Position numbers and translations under genes: made by a program. A stretch of DNA of 64,000 bases from Lysobacteraceae bacterium NML95-0200 (GTDB taxonomy: Bacteria; Pseudomonadota; Gammaproteobacteria; Xanthomonadales; Xanthomonadaceae). The notes beneath the pieces are model-generated. The model ran no database searches and was not told the origin of the DNA. It saw only the letters and a program-made list of their open reading frames with translations. The stretch is taken from NCBI GenBank assembly GCA_002798255.1, contig NWQQ01000006.1, positions 1-64,000 of the forward strand, written 5' to 3'. Every line of letters starts with the position of its first letter. Position 1 is the first letter of the stretch. This document shows, one piece after another, positions 45,745 to 54,808 of this stretch.

Positions 45745-45816
45745 GTTTCAATTAAACCATACGCAGGGGTCGCAAACTGCTTGACTCGGGTCTGGTTTTC
45801 ATTCCCGCAGTGCAGC

Positions 45817-45845
45817 TTGACAGCCCCCCAAGTCATCCATACCTT
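45817..45845 (+). promoter_or_regulatory. fadE promoter (-35 TTGACA, -10 TACCTT)
   Basis: A perfect TTGACA at 45817-45822 is 17 bp from TACCTT at 45840-45845, on the plus strand. It places transcription start near 45852, giving a leader of about 65 nt before fadE. Confidence 0.65.
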
Positions 45846-45854
45846 CGCGTATGG
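45837..45854. promoter_or_regulatory. Candidate TetR operator over the fadE -10
   Basis: CCATAC-CTTCGC-GTATGG is a 6-bp inverted repeat with a 6-bp spacer covering the -10 element. A half site CCATACG recurs at 45757, close to the TetR gene start, as expected if the regulator also controls itself. Confidence 0.6.
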
Positions 45855-45887
45855 AAACGCAGTCCTGATTTGCAGCCGCGTTTCCAT
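45851..45887 (+). promoter_or_regulatory. Inverted repeat in the fadE leader
   Basis: ATGGAAACGC and GCGTTTCCAT form perfect 10-bp arms, 17 nt apart, between the promoter and ribosome-binding site. It could be an RNA hairpin or a second protein site. It partly overlaps the upstream operator. Confidence 0.55.
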
Positions 45888-45918
45888 TCGCTGATAACTG
45901 CCCGTGCCGGAGTGCCCC

Positions 45919-48372
45919 ATGAGCATCGCCATCCCCTTTCTCGTGATTCTGCTTGCCGCCGCCCTGTCGGCCTATCACCGCTGGCGTCTGGCGGTGTGGG
46001 CGGCACTGACTGCCACGGCCCTGGTGGCCTGCTGGCTGCTGGGGGCGCACCCGGCTGCCACACTCACCGCCAGCCTCCTGACCGCACTCATCGCGCTGCC
46101 GCTGTTGATTGCGCCGCTGCGCAAGGCGCTGATTACTTCACCACTTCTGAAGTTCTATACACGCATCCTGCCGCCGCTGTCCGATACCGAGCGCACCGCA
46201 CTGGAATCGGGCACGGTCGGGTTCGAGGGCGAGCTGTTTTCCGGCATGCCCGACTGGCAGGCGCTGCTGGCGCAGCCCAAGCCCGAGCTGACCGCAGAAG
46301 AACAAGCCTTTCTCGACGGCCCCACCGAGACGCTCTGCCAGATGGTCAATAACTGGGAAATCGACCATGTACGCGCCGACCTGCCGCCCGAGCTTTGGGA
46401 CTACATCAAGCGCAACAAGTTCTTCGGCCTCAACATCCCCAGGGAATACGGCGGCCTGGGCTTTTCTGCGCTGATGAACCACAAGGTGATTCAAAAGCTG
46501 GCCTCCATCAGCTCGGTGGTCAGCTCCACGGTGGGCGTGCCCAATTCGCTGGGGCCTGCCGAGCTTTTGATGCACTACGGCACCGAGGCACAAAAACGCT
46601 ATTACCTGCCGCGCCTGGCCGATGGCCGTGAGGTGCCCTGCTTCGCCCTGACCGGCCCGTTTGCAGGCTCGGATGCAACCTCCATCCCCGACTACGGCAT
46701 CGTCTGCGAAGGCAACTGGAACGGCGCCAAAGTGGTGGGCATCCGCCTGACCCTCAACAAACGCTATATCACCCTGGCGCCGGTAGCGACGCTGATTGGC
46801 GTGGCCTTCCGCATGTATGACCCGGATGGCCTGTTGGGCGATGTCAAGGACATCGGCATCTCGCTGGCACTGGTGCCGCGCGATACCCCGGGGCTGGAAA
46901 TTGGCCGCCGCCACTTCCCGCTGAATTCACCGTTCCAGAACGGCCCCATCAAGGGGCGCGATGTATTCGTGCCGCTATCGCAATTGATTGGTGGCGAAGA
47001 CTACGCCGGACAAGGCTGGCGCATGCTGATGGAATGCCTGTCGATTGGTCGCTCCATCACCCTGCCTTCCACCGCCAGCGGCGGCGCCAAGATGGGCGCG
47101 GTCACGGTCGGCAGTTATGCACGCATCCGCAAGCAGTTCGGCCTGTCCATCGGCCGCTTTGAAGGCGTGGAAGAAGCCCTCGCCCGCATCGGTGGTCATG
47201 CGTTCGCCATCAGCGCCTTGTCCGAGGCCACCGCCGCTGCCGTGGCGCGCGGCGAAAACCCGGCGGTGCCCTCCACCATCTCCAAATACCACTGCACCGA
47301 AATGGGGCGGATTGTCGCCAAGGATGTGATGGATATCGTCGGCGGCAAGGGCATTATTCTCGGGCCGCGCAATTTTGCCGGTCGCGCCTGGCAGGCCTCA
47401 CCGATTGCCATCACCGTGGAAGGCGCCAACATCATGACCCGTTCGCTGATGATTTTCGGCCAGGGCGCCATCCTCTGCCATCCCTGGGTGATGAAGGAAA
47501 TGCGCGCGGTGCAATTGCAAGACCCCGCCGGGCGACTGGATGCATTCGACAATGCCTTGTTCGGGCATATCGGCTATGCCATTTCCAATGCCGTGCGCAG
47601 CTGGTGGTTTGGCCTGACCGGCGCCCGCATCGGTGCTGCACCGGGCGATGCCTATACCCGGCGCTATTTCCGCAAGCTCAACCGCTATTCGGCCAACCTC
47701 GCCCTGATGGCCGATGTGTCGATGCTGCTCTTGGGCGGCAAGCTGAAGTTCAAGGAGTCGCTGTCCGGCCGGCTGGGCGATGTGCTCAGCCAGCTGTATA
47801 TCGTCAGCAGCATGCTGAAGCGCCATCAGGATGCAGGCTACCCGGAAACCGACCAGCCGCTGCTGGCCTGGGCGGTGCATGATGCAGTCAACAAGATTGA
47901 AACCGCCCTGTCCACCGCGCTGCGCAACTTCCCGGTGCGTCCGGTGGCCTGGCTGCTGTGGCCGATTATCTTCCCCTGGGGGCGCCGCGCCCAGGCGCCT
48001 TCCGACCGTCTGGGTCACAAGGTCGCCAGCATCCTGATGAACCCCGGCGATGCCCGCGAGCGCCTGGCCCAAGGCGTATTCACCACCCCCGGCGAAAACA
48101 ACCCGGCCGGGCGCATCGTCAGCTATCTGCCGGACTTTGTGGCTGCCGAGCCTATCGAACGCAAGTTCATGAAGGCACTGAAAAACAGCGATATTGAGGC
48201 CCTGGAGTTTGAAGACCAGCTTGAAGAAGGCGTGAACGAAGGCTGGATTACCCTGGATGAAGCCCGCCAGCTCTACCAGCTGCGCCAGCTCACCCTCGAT
48301 ACCATCATGGTGGATGACTTCGACCCCGAAGAACTGCGCTCAGCCAGCTTTACCGCACGCCAGGCACCATGA
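45919..48372 (+). CDS. fadE: Acyl-CoA dehydrogenase FadE
   Basis: This 817-aa enzyme catalyses the first oxidation of beta-oxidation and passes electrons to ETF. Length is close to E. coli FadE (814 aa). Two N-terminal membrane helices (IPFLVILLAAALSAYH; LTATALVACWLLG) precede the dehydrogenase core: FFGLNIPREYGGLGFSA, FALTGPFAGSDATSIPD and ITVEGANIMTRSLMIFGQGA. A long C-terminal region ends FDPEELRSASF. The start at 45919 follows CCGGAG. An overlapping TetR-controlled promoter lies upstream. Confidence 0.96.
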   Translation: MSIAIPFLVILLAAALSAYHRWRLAVWAALTATALVACWLLGAHPAATLTASLLTALIALPLLIAPLRKALITSPLLKFYTRILPPLSDTERTALESGTVGFEGELFSGMPDWQALLAQPKPELTAEEQAFLDGPTETLCQMVNNWEIDHVRADLPPELWDYIKRNKFFGLNIPREYGGLGFSALMNHKVIQKLASISSVVSSTVGVPNSLGPAELLMHYGTEAQKRYYLPRLADGREVPCFALTGPFAGSDATSIPDYGIVCEGNWNGAKVVGIRLTLNKRYITLAPVATLIGVAFRMYDPDGLLGDVKDIGISLALVPRDTPGLEIGRRHFPLNSPFQNGPIKGRDVFVPLSQLIGGEDYAGQGWRMLMECLSIGRSITLPSTASGGAKMGAVTVGSYARIRKQFGLSIGRFEGVEEALARIGGHAFAISALSEATAAAVARGENPAVPSTISKYHCTEMGRIVAKDVMDIVGGKGIILGPRNFAGRAWQASPIAITVEGANIMTRSLMIFGQGAILCHPWVMKEMRAVQLQDPAGRLDAFDNALFGHIGYAISNAVRSWWFGLTGARIGAAPGDAYTRRYFRKLNRYSANLALMADVSMLLLGGKLKFKESLSGRLGDVLSQLYIVSSMLKRHQDAGYPETDQPLLAWAVHDAVNKIETALSTALRNFPVRPVAWLLWPIIFPWGRRAQAPSDRLGHKVASILMNPGDARERLAQGVFTTPGENNPAGRIVSYLPDFVAAEPIERKFMKALKNSDIEALEFEDQLEEGVNEGWITLDEARQLYQLRQLTLDTIMVDDFDPEELRSASFTARQAP

Positions 48373-48605
48373 CCGCCGATACCGCCGTCCTGCTACCGGA
48401 GCCACATGGCTTTGTGACTGCCCTGTTCCACCTGGCATTGTGCAAGCTGCTTGTCTGAGCATGCAGCTTGCAGTGCTGCCGTTCGCACCATCATCCAGAT
48501 ACTTAAAGAATCCCGGTAAAATCCGGCCTCTGCCAGCTGCAGACTTTCATCAGGCAAAACAAAACGGGGGAGCCAAGCTCCCCCGTTTCCGATACAGGCA
48601 GCGGT
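48373..48605. other. Gap after fadE with hairpin and a 29-codon frame
   Basis: A frame of 29 codons (MTADTAVLLPEPHGF...) starts at 48369, overlapping the fadE stop by ATGA; it has no family resemblance I recognise and may be chance. A 10-bp perfect stem TGCAAGCTGC/GCAGCTTGCA with a 12-nt loop lies at 48441-48472. Nothing else gene-like is seen before the terminator. Confidence 0.35.
48562..48588. terminator. Terminator between fadE region and the M16 peptidase gene
   Basis: A 12-bp perfect stem, AAACGGGGGAGC/GCTCCCCCGTTT, has a CAA loop. The minus strand continues into GTTTTGTTTTG, so the peptidase gene terminates here; the plus side has only TTT. Confidence 0.8.
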
Positions 48606-51458
48606 TTATTGCTTCGCCGCCACCGGCTTGCCGTCGGCATCAAGGATGGTGACTTCGCCAAGGTTCAGGGCGCGCACCGGGGCTTCAATCTTGCCCAGGT
48701 CGCCGACCACCACCCAGACCAGATTGTCCGGGTTGAAGCTGGCGGCGGCGGTGTTGGCATCGGCCACGCTGAAGGCGCCGACCTCGGCATTGCGCAGCGC
48801 CACCCAGTTGTCCGGGCGGCCATAGCGGACGATGCCGTTGATGGTGCCCATCACTGCCCTGCCGGTTTCGTAGGCGCCGGGCTGGCTGCGCAGTTCGTTA
48901 TTGACCACCTTGGTGACTTCTTCCTGACGCGCCGGTGCCTTGCCGCTGGCGTATTCGGCAAACTCGCGCCGGATTTCGGCCAGTGACTCGGCGGTCTTGT
49001 CAATCTGTACCGGGGCGCTGGTCAGCCACGGGCGCTGGCCGAGGGCGCTGACCAGGAAGGTACGGGCACCATACGACCAGTGCTTGTCTTCACGCAGGTT
49101 CATGTTGAGCCGCGAGGTGAAGGTGCCGCCGATGATGTCATTGCTCATTTCAAGACGGGTAGCGCCAGCATCGGTGCTGGCAGGCACCAGTTTGCCGACC
49201 ATGATGTTGGCCTGAATGGCACCGGGCTGGTCAATCAGGTACACCCGTGCCTGTTTTGGCGCGGCCACCTGCGGCAAGGCCACCGGCTGTGCCACGGCGC
49301 CTTCGCCCTTCCAGTCGCCCAGGTGCTTGTTCAAAAGCGGCACGATTTCTTCAAGCGTGGTATCGCCGACCACCAGCAGGGTGGCCGCTTCCGGGCGCAG
49401 CCAGGTTTGCTGATAGGCCAACAGGTCATCGCGGCTCAAGGCCTTGATGGCATCTTCCGTGCCGCTGCCGGTGAACGGGATGGCATACGGGTGACCCTCG
49501 CCGTACAGCAGCGGCGGCAGCACGCGCTGCGCCACACTGCCGGGATTGGCTTTTTCCTGTGCGATTTTGGCCAGCCACTGCGCGCGTACGCGCTCAATAT
49601 CGGCGACATTGAAGGCCGGGCGGCGCAGCATGTCGGCATACAGCGCCAGCGAAGCATCCAGGTTCGACTTCAGTGCCGAGAGTGAAGCACTGCTGCCATC
49701 CAGGCTGGCACTGGCGCCCAGTTGTGCGCCCAGCGATTCAGCCCGCGCCTTGAAGGCCAGCGAGTCCAGTTCGCCCGCGCCCTCGTCCAGCATGCCCATG
49801 GCGAAGCTGGCGCGACCCAGCTTGCCACCGGCATCGGACGCATAGCCGCCGTGGAACTGGTAGCTCATCTGCACCACCGGGATGTCATGGCGCTCGGCCA
49901 GCACCACGGTGCTGCCATTGGCAAGCGTGGCGCGCTGTAGCGCCGGGAACTTCAGTGCAGGGAAATCATTTACCTGCGGCACGCCCTGGCTGCGATCGAC
50001 CTGTGTCGCGGTGGTGCGGTATTTGCGATCGGGCGCGGGCAGATTGAACGGAGCCGGCTGCACGCTGGGATCTTCCGTCAATTCAGCGCGCTCGCCCGGT
50101 GCGATGACAAAAGTATGGCTGGGGGCGGCCAGCCAACGCTGTGCGCTCTGCCGCACGCTGGCCGGTGTTGCTGCAGCAATGGTGCGCTGGCTCTCATCCA
50201 AACAGCCGGGCTTGCCGGTGTAGATGGTGCAGGAGGCCAGAATATCGGCCTTGCCGCCAAATCCGCCGATGCGCTCCATGCCGCGCACCAGCGCCGCATT
50301 ATGGTCGGTCTTGGCACGTGCCAGTTCTTCGGCCGTGGGGCCTTCGCGCAGCAGCTTTTGCAGCTCCTCATCAATCGCCGCTTCCACTTTGGCGATGTCC
50401 ACGCCGGGCTTGACCATCGCCTGAATCATGAACAGCCCCGCCAGCTGGCTGCTCATATTGCTGGTGCTGATGCTGTCCACCAGTTGTTCCTGATACACCA
50501 GACGGCGATCCAGCCGCGAGGTGCTGCTGCCCCCCAGCACTTCACTGAAAAGGTCGAGCACATCGCTTTCATTGCTGGTGTTCTGCGGCACATGCCAGAC
50601 CCGCGCCAGCAGCGTCTGCGGCACCTTGTCCTGCATTTCGGTACGGCCGCTGGCCACCATCTGCGGCACATTCACTGCCGGCTGCGCCAGGGTCGGGCCG
50701 GCGGGAATATGGCCGAAGTATCTGGCGACTTTTTCCCTGGCAGTGGCGACATCAATATCCCCGGCCAGCACCAGCACGGCGTTGTTCGGGCCATACCAGG
50801 CACGGAACCAGTTTTTCACATCCTCCAGGGTGGCGGCATTGAGGTCGTTCATCGAGCCGATGACGGTGTGGTGATACGGATGCCCCTTGGGATACATCTT
50901 GCGCAGCATGGTTTCATAGAACTGCCCATAGGGACGGTTCTCGCCCTGACGCTTCTCGTTCTGCACCACGCCGCGCTGCTCGTCCAGGGTTTTCTGGTCA
51001 ATCGCGCCCAACATATGCCCCATGCGGTCGGATTCCATCCACAGCGCCATGTCCAGCGCGGTGGTCGGCACATTCTGGAAGTAATTGGTGCGGTCGCTGT
51101 TGGTGGTGCCGTTCATGTCGGTGGCCCCCACCTGCTCGAACGGCCCGAAGTATTCGTCACGGTGGTTTTCCGAGCCGTTGAACATCAGATGCTCGAACAG
51201 ATGCGCAAAGCCGGTACGCCCGGCCGGCTCGTCCTTGCTGCCGACGTGATACCAGACATTCACCGCCACAATCGGCGCCTTGCGGTCGGTATGCACCACC
51301 ACGCGCAGGCCATTGGGCAGGGTGAAGGTTTCATAGGGCAGATTTACCTGCGTCGCCGGCTTGGCCGCCTGTGCAGGCGCAGGCATAAAACTGCCGCCCA
51401 GGGCAGTGGCAAGCGCGAGTGCCAATGTGGCCATGCGTGGAGCAGACTTGAACATCAT
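48606..51458 (-). CDS. M16-family zinc metalloprotease, exported
   Basis: This protein of about 950 residues has a signal peptide (ATLALALATALGGSFMPAPAQA) and two M16 halves. The active half has the inverted zinc motif HLFEH within RTGFAHLFEHLMFNGSENH, followed by the ligand Glu region VVQNEKRQGENRPYGQ. The second half (from about residue 510) begins LQRATLANGSTVVLAERHDIPVVQMSY and lacks HxxEH, as usual. It should act as a periplasmic peptidase. ATG 51458 has AGGA at a good distance; an ATG 9 nt upstream lacks it. Confidence 0.92.
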   Translation of the reverse strand: MMFKSAPRMATLALALATALGGSFMPAPAQAAKPATQVNLPYETFTLPNGLRVVVHTDRKAPIVAVNVWYHVGSKDEPAGRTGFAHLFEHLMFNGSENHRDEYFGPFEQVGATDMNGTTNSDRTNYFQNVPTTALDMALWMESDRMGHMLGAIDQKTLDEQRGVVQNEKRQGENRPYGQFYETMLRKMYPKGHPYHHTVIGSMNDLNAATLEDVKNWFRAWYGPNNAVLVLAGDIDVATAREKVARYFGHIPAGPTLAQPAVNVPQMVASGRTEMQDKVPQTLLARVWHVPQNTSNESDVLDLFSEVLGGSSTSRLDRRLVYQEQLVDSISTSNMSSQLAGLFMIQAMVKPGVDIAKVEAAIDEELQKLLREGPTAEELARAKTDHNAALVRGMERIGGFGGKADILASCTIYTGKPGCLDESQRTIAAATPASVRQSAQRWLAAPSHTFVIAPGERAELTEDPSVQPAPFNLPAPDRKYRTTATQVDRSQGVPQVNDFPALKFPALQRATLANGSTVVLAERHDIPVVQMSYQFHGGYASDAGGKLGRASFAMGMLDEGAGELDSLAFKARAESLGAQLGASASLDGSSASLSALKSNLDASLALYADMLRRPAFNVADIERVRAQWLAKIAQEKANPGSVAQRVLPPLLYGEGHPYAIPFTGSGTEDAIKALSRDDLLAYQQTWLRPEAATLLVVGDTTLEEIVPLLNKHLGDWKGEGAVAQPVALPQVAAPKQARVYLIDQPGAIQANIMVGKLVPASTDAGATRLEMSNDIIGGTFTSRLNMNLREDKHWSYGARTFLVSALGQRPWLTSAPVQIDKTAESLAEIRREFAEYASGKAPARQEEVTKVVNNELRSQPGAYETGRAVMGTINGIVRYGRPDNWVALRNAEVGAFSVADANTAAASFNPDNLVWVVVGDLGKIEAPVRALNLGEVTILDADGKPVAAKQ

Positions 51459-51625
51459 GTTGAGCATCCTGTGGTTTGGGAACGGTTAATGTTAAGCCCT
51501 GCCCCTGCCCCCTGCACGGGCCGGAAGTCATGACCAGCATGGCAGGCACGTATCTGCATATCCCTGCACACTTGACCTTGCCCGCTTCTGCGCCAACATA
51601 GGCAGCCCTTCCACTGGAGCCTGTC

Positions 51626-52297
51626 ATGGCCAATATCCTCATCACCGGCGCCAATCGCGGCATCGGCCTTGCACTGACCCGGCTATACCGTGAGCGCGGC
51701 GATACGGTATATGCCGTCTGCCGTAGCAGCAGCCCGGCGCTGGAGGCCAGTGGCGCCCAAATCATCGACGGCACCGACATGCGCGATGCCGCCAGCATCG
51801 CCCGCCTGCCGGAAGTGCTGGCCGGGGTGCGGCTGGATACGGTGATTCTCAATGCCGGAATTTTCAGCAATGAAACGCTGGACAAGCTGGATGATGCCGC
51901 ACTGGATGCCATCCGCCAGCAGTTTGAAGTCAATACCCTGGGGCCGCTGCTGACCGCCCATGCCATACTTGCGCAACTGGGCGAAGGCAGCAAGCTCGCC
52001 ATCATCACCAGCCGCATGGGCTCGGTAGCCGACAACGGCTCCGGAGGGTATTACGGCTATCGCGCCTCCAAGGCGGCGGTGAATGCCGTGGGCAAGTCGC
52101 TGGCAGTGGACTTGGCGCCGCGCGGCATCGCCGTCTGTCTGCTGCATCCGGGTCTTGTGGCGACCGAGATGGTCGGCGGCCAGGGCGATGTCAGCCCGGA
52201 GCAGGCCGCAGAAGGTCTGGCCGCGCGCGTGGATGCGCTGAGCCTTGCCAATACCGGCAGCTTCTGGCACGCCAATGGCAGCCCGCTGCCCTGGTAA
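51626..52297 (+). CDS. Short-chain dehydrogenase/reductase
   Basis: This 223-aa classical SDR has the nucleotide-binding ILITGANRGIGLALT at the N terminus, LNAGI (NAG motif) and the catalytic YGYRASKAAVN (Tyr-x-x-x-Lys), with Ser in IITSRMGS. It resembles the C-factor-like SDR group. The substrate is unknown. GGAG precedes the ATG at 10 bp. trmL starts 8 nt downstream. Confidence 0.9.
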   Translation: MANILITGANRGIGLALTRLYRERGDTVYAVCRSSSPALEASGAQIIDGTDMRDAASIARLPEVLAGVRLDTVILNAGIFSNETLDKLDDAALDAIRQQFEVNTLGPLLTAHAILAQLGEGSKLAIITSRMGSVADNGSGGYYGYRASKAAVNAVGKSLAVDLAPRGIAVCLLHPGLVATEMVGGQGDVSPEQAAEGLAARVDALSLANTGSFWHANGSPLPW

Positions 52298-52305
52298 ACA
52301 GCGGC

Positions 52306-52773
52306 GTGTTCCACATCATCCTGCACCAGCCGGAAATCCCGCCCAATACCGGCAATGTGATTCGTCTTGCCGCCAATACCGGCTGCCAGCTGCATCTGGT
52401 CAAGCCCCTGGGGTTTTCACTGGATGACAAGCAACTGCGTCGCGCCGGGCTGGACTATCACGAATACGCCACGCTCTGCCTGCATGAAACCTTGGCCGAC
52501 GCGCTGGCAGCAGTGGCGCCCGGACGGGTGTTCGCACTTTCCACCCGCGGCACGGTGCGCCATGACCAGGTGGACTACCAGCCCGGCGATGCCTTCCTGT
52601 TTGGCAGTGAAACCGCCGGACTGCCACAGGCGGTGCTGGACGCCATCCCGGCTATACAACGCCTGCGGCTGCCGATGCGTCCGGACAACCGCAGCCTGAA
52701 TCTTTCCAATGCCGTTGCCGTGGTGGTGTTCGAGGCCTGGCGGCAGACGGGGTTTATGGGCGCGGCGGGATAA
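52306..52773 (+). CDS. trmL: tRNA (cytidine/uridine-34 2'-O)-methyltransferase, GTG start
   Basis: This 155-aa SPOUT methyltransferase modifies the wobble base of tRNA-Leu. The trefoil-knot motifs are clear: FHIILHQPEIPPNTGNVIRL, LFGSETAGLP and MRPDNRSLNLSNAVAVVVFEAW. The start is a GTG at 52306, giving the exact family N terminus; no ATG lies nearby. It is convergent with the TetR gene, 14 bp apart. Confidence 0.95.
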   Translation: MFHIILHQPEIPPNTGNVIRLAANTGCQLHLVKPLGFSLDDKQLRRAGLDYHEYATLCLHETLADALAAVAPGRVFALSTRGTVRHDQVDYQPGDAFLFGSETAGLPQAVLDAIPAIQRLRLPMRPDNRSLNLSNAVAVVVFEAWRQTGFMGAAG

Positions 52774-52787
52774 GCCGGTGTGGGCAG

Positions 52788-53420
52788 TCAGTCGCCCATC
52801 AGGCGCGGCAGCAGGTCTTGCAGCATGGCCTCGACGACGGCCATGTCCATGTCCGGCTCGCGCACCAGCCGTTGTTTCAGGCCGTCCATCAGGGCACGCA
52901 GGGCGAGGCTGCGGGCGGCGATTTTGGCCGCTGGTACGGCAAAGCCGCCTTCGGCCTGCGGGCGGCTCAGCCACTGGGCAATCGCGGCATCAATCTGCTG
53001 GTTGAAGCGGGTCAGCACTTCGGCAATCAAGGGGTCACGGCGTGACTCGGCGGTGATTTCCAGCATCAGCGTCGGTGCCAACGGCATATCACCATCACAC
53101 TCTGCTGAATGGCAGGACTGGCCGAGAATTTCCATCACGCATGGCACAGGTGGCCGGGTGTCTTGCTGGCGCGCCTTGATGTCGGCGGCCAGGGCCTGCA
53201 TCTGCGCCTCGACGATGCCGTGAATCAGCTCGGACTTGCTGCTGAAATAGCGGTAGATGAGGCCGGTGCTGATATCGGCGGTTTCGGCGATTTGCGCCAT
53301 GCTGGCGGCATGGAAGCCGCGTTCGGCAAAGCATTGCCGGGCGGCATCGAGGATGCGCTGACGTTGTGCCTGGCTATGTGCTGCCCGGCGGCTGCGGGCA
53401 GTCTGGCTGGGCCTGTTCAT
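52788..53420 (-). CDS. TetR-family regulator, last gene of the RND efflux operon
   Basis: This 210-aa protein has a typical AcrR-like DNA-binding head (RILDAARQCFAERGFHAASMAQIAETADISTG and LIYRYFSSKSELI). Its start overlaps the outer-membrane channel stop by 4 bp (ATGA), so it is made from the efflux mRNA. It is the obvious candidate to bind the AGTGAATG-AA-CATTCACT palindrome in the operon promoter, making a negative feedback loop. Ligand not predictable. Confidence 0.9.
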   Translation of the reverse strand: MNRPSQTARSRRAAHSQAQRQRILDAARQCFAERGFHAASMAQIAETADISTGLIYRYFSSKSELIHGIVEAQMQALAADIKARQQDTRPPVPCVMEILGQSCHSAECDGDMPLAPTLMLEITAESRRDPLIAEVLTRFNQQIDAAIAQWLSRPQAEGGFAVPAAKIAARSLALRALMDGLKQRLVREPDMDMAVVEAMLQDLLPRLMGD

Positions 53421-54808
53421 GGGGGGCTGTCTGCTTCCACGCCGCCGCCCAGCACCTGGTACAGAGTGATGCGGTTGGCTTGCTGGGCAAGGCGGACGGT
53501 GATGGCTGCCTGCTCGGCGGCATAGCGGGTGCGCTGCGCATCAAGCAAGGTGAGGTAGCTGTCACGACCGGCATCGCGCCGCGCCGTGGAAAGCTGCTCG
53601 GCCTGGCGCGCTGCTTGCAGCAGGTTTTCTGCCGCTGCACGGCGCTCGTTCAGCGCTTGCTCCTGCACCAGCGCATCGGCAACTTCGCGGAAACCGCTCT
53701 GGATGGCTTTTTCGTAAGCCGCCAGCGCCATATCACGGTTGGCCTCGGCCACTTTCAGGTTGGCGCGCAATGCCCCGCCCTGAAAAATCGGGATATTGAT
53801 TTGCGGCATGAAGCGCCAGAAGCGGGTTCCGGCATCAAACAGGCCGGAGAGTTCACCGCTCTGCGTCCCGGCACTACCGGTCAGGCGAATGGAGGGGAAA
53901 AACGCCGCACGCGCCGCACCGATATGGGCGTTGGCGGCCAGCAGGCTGTGTTCGGCCGCACGGATATCGGGACGGCGCAACAGCACTTCCGAAGCCAGCC
54001 CGGCAGGCACGGGGCTAAGGGCGATATCGGTATCGCGCAGCCCCTGTGGCAAGTCGGCTGCGGCCAGCGGCGTGCCTGCCAGCAAGTCCAAGGCATTGCG
54101 GTCAAGCTGTACCTGCGCCGCATAGCGCGCCACATCGCCCCGGGCAGTTTCCACCTGCGCGCGCATCTGCGCCAGCTCCAGGCCGCTGACGGCGCCCAGC
54201 TCATGACGACGCTCGGTCAGGCGCAGGGTTTCCTGATAGGCATGCAAGGTGTCCTCGGCAATGGCGTGCAGGCTTTGGTCGGCCGCCAGGGTCAGCCAGG
54301 CGCGGCTGACTTCGGCCATCAGACTCAGCTGCGCGACGCGGCGGTTTTCTTGCTGTGCAAAAAACTGCTGCACGGCCGCTTGGCTCAAATTGCGCACCCG
54401 ACCGAACAAATCCAGCTCAAAGCTGGCCAACCCCAGCGATGCACTGTGGCTCTCGGTGACGGGCGCATCGCCGCCGGTACGGGTTTGCTCAAGATTGCCG
54501 CCCACTGAAGGCAGGCGCTCGGCGCGGCTGATGCGGTATTGGGCGCGGGCACGCTCGACATTCAGCACTGCCACGCGCAGGTCGCGGTTATGGGCAAGGG
54601 CTTGCTCGACCACGCGCTGCAGGCGCGCGTCCTGCAACACGCTGCGCCAGTCAAGGGCGCTGACATCGCCGATCTGCCGGCCTTCGATGCCCTGCCATTG
54701 CGCCGGGATGCCTGCTTCAGCGGCCGGCGTAGCCGGTACCAGGGTGGCGCAGCCTGCGCTGGCAAGCGCGGCCATAAGCGCCAGTGTCAGGCCATGAGGC
54801 TTAAACAT
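53417..54808 (-). CDS. RND efflux outer-membrane channel (OprM/NodT family)
   Basis: This 463-aa lipoprotein (lipobox SAGC, Cys20) forms the TolC-like trimeric exit duct. Features: [28 protein letters not shown] near the N terminus, [21 protein letters not shown] and [20 protein letters not shown], all OprM signatures. The start at 54808 lies 8 bp inside the pump gene. An upstream extension runs in the pump reading region and is rejected. Confidence 0.95.
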   Translation of the reverse strand: MFKPHGLTLALMAALASAGCATLVPATPAAEAGIPAQWQGIEGRQIGDVSALDWRSVLQDARLQRVVEQALAHNRDLRVAVLNVERARAQYRISRAERLPSVGGNLEQTRTGGDAPVTESHSASLGLASFELDLFGRVRNLSQAAVQQFFAQQENRRVAQLSLMAEVSRAWLTLAADQSLHAIAEDTLHAYQETLRLTERRHELGAVSGLELAQMRAQVETARGDVARYAAQVQLDRNALDLLAGTPLAAADLPQGLRDTDIALSPVPAGLASEVLLRRPDIRAAEHSLLAANAHIGAARAAFFPSIRLTGSAGTQSGELSGLFDAGTRFWRFMPQINIPIFQGGALRANLKVAEANRDMALAAYEKAIQSGFREVADALVQEQALNERRAAAENLLQAARQAEQLSTARRDAGRDSYLTLLDAQRTRYAAEQAAITVRLAQQANRITLYQVLGGGVEADSPP

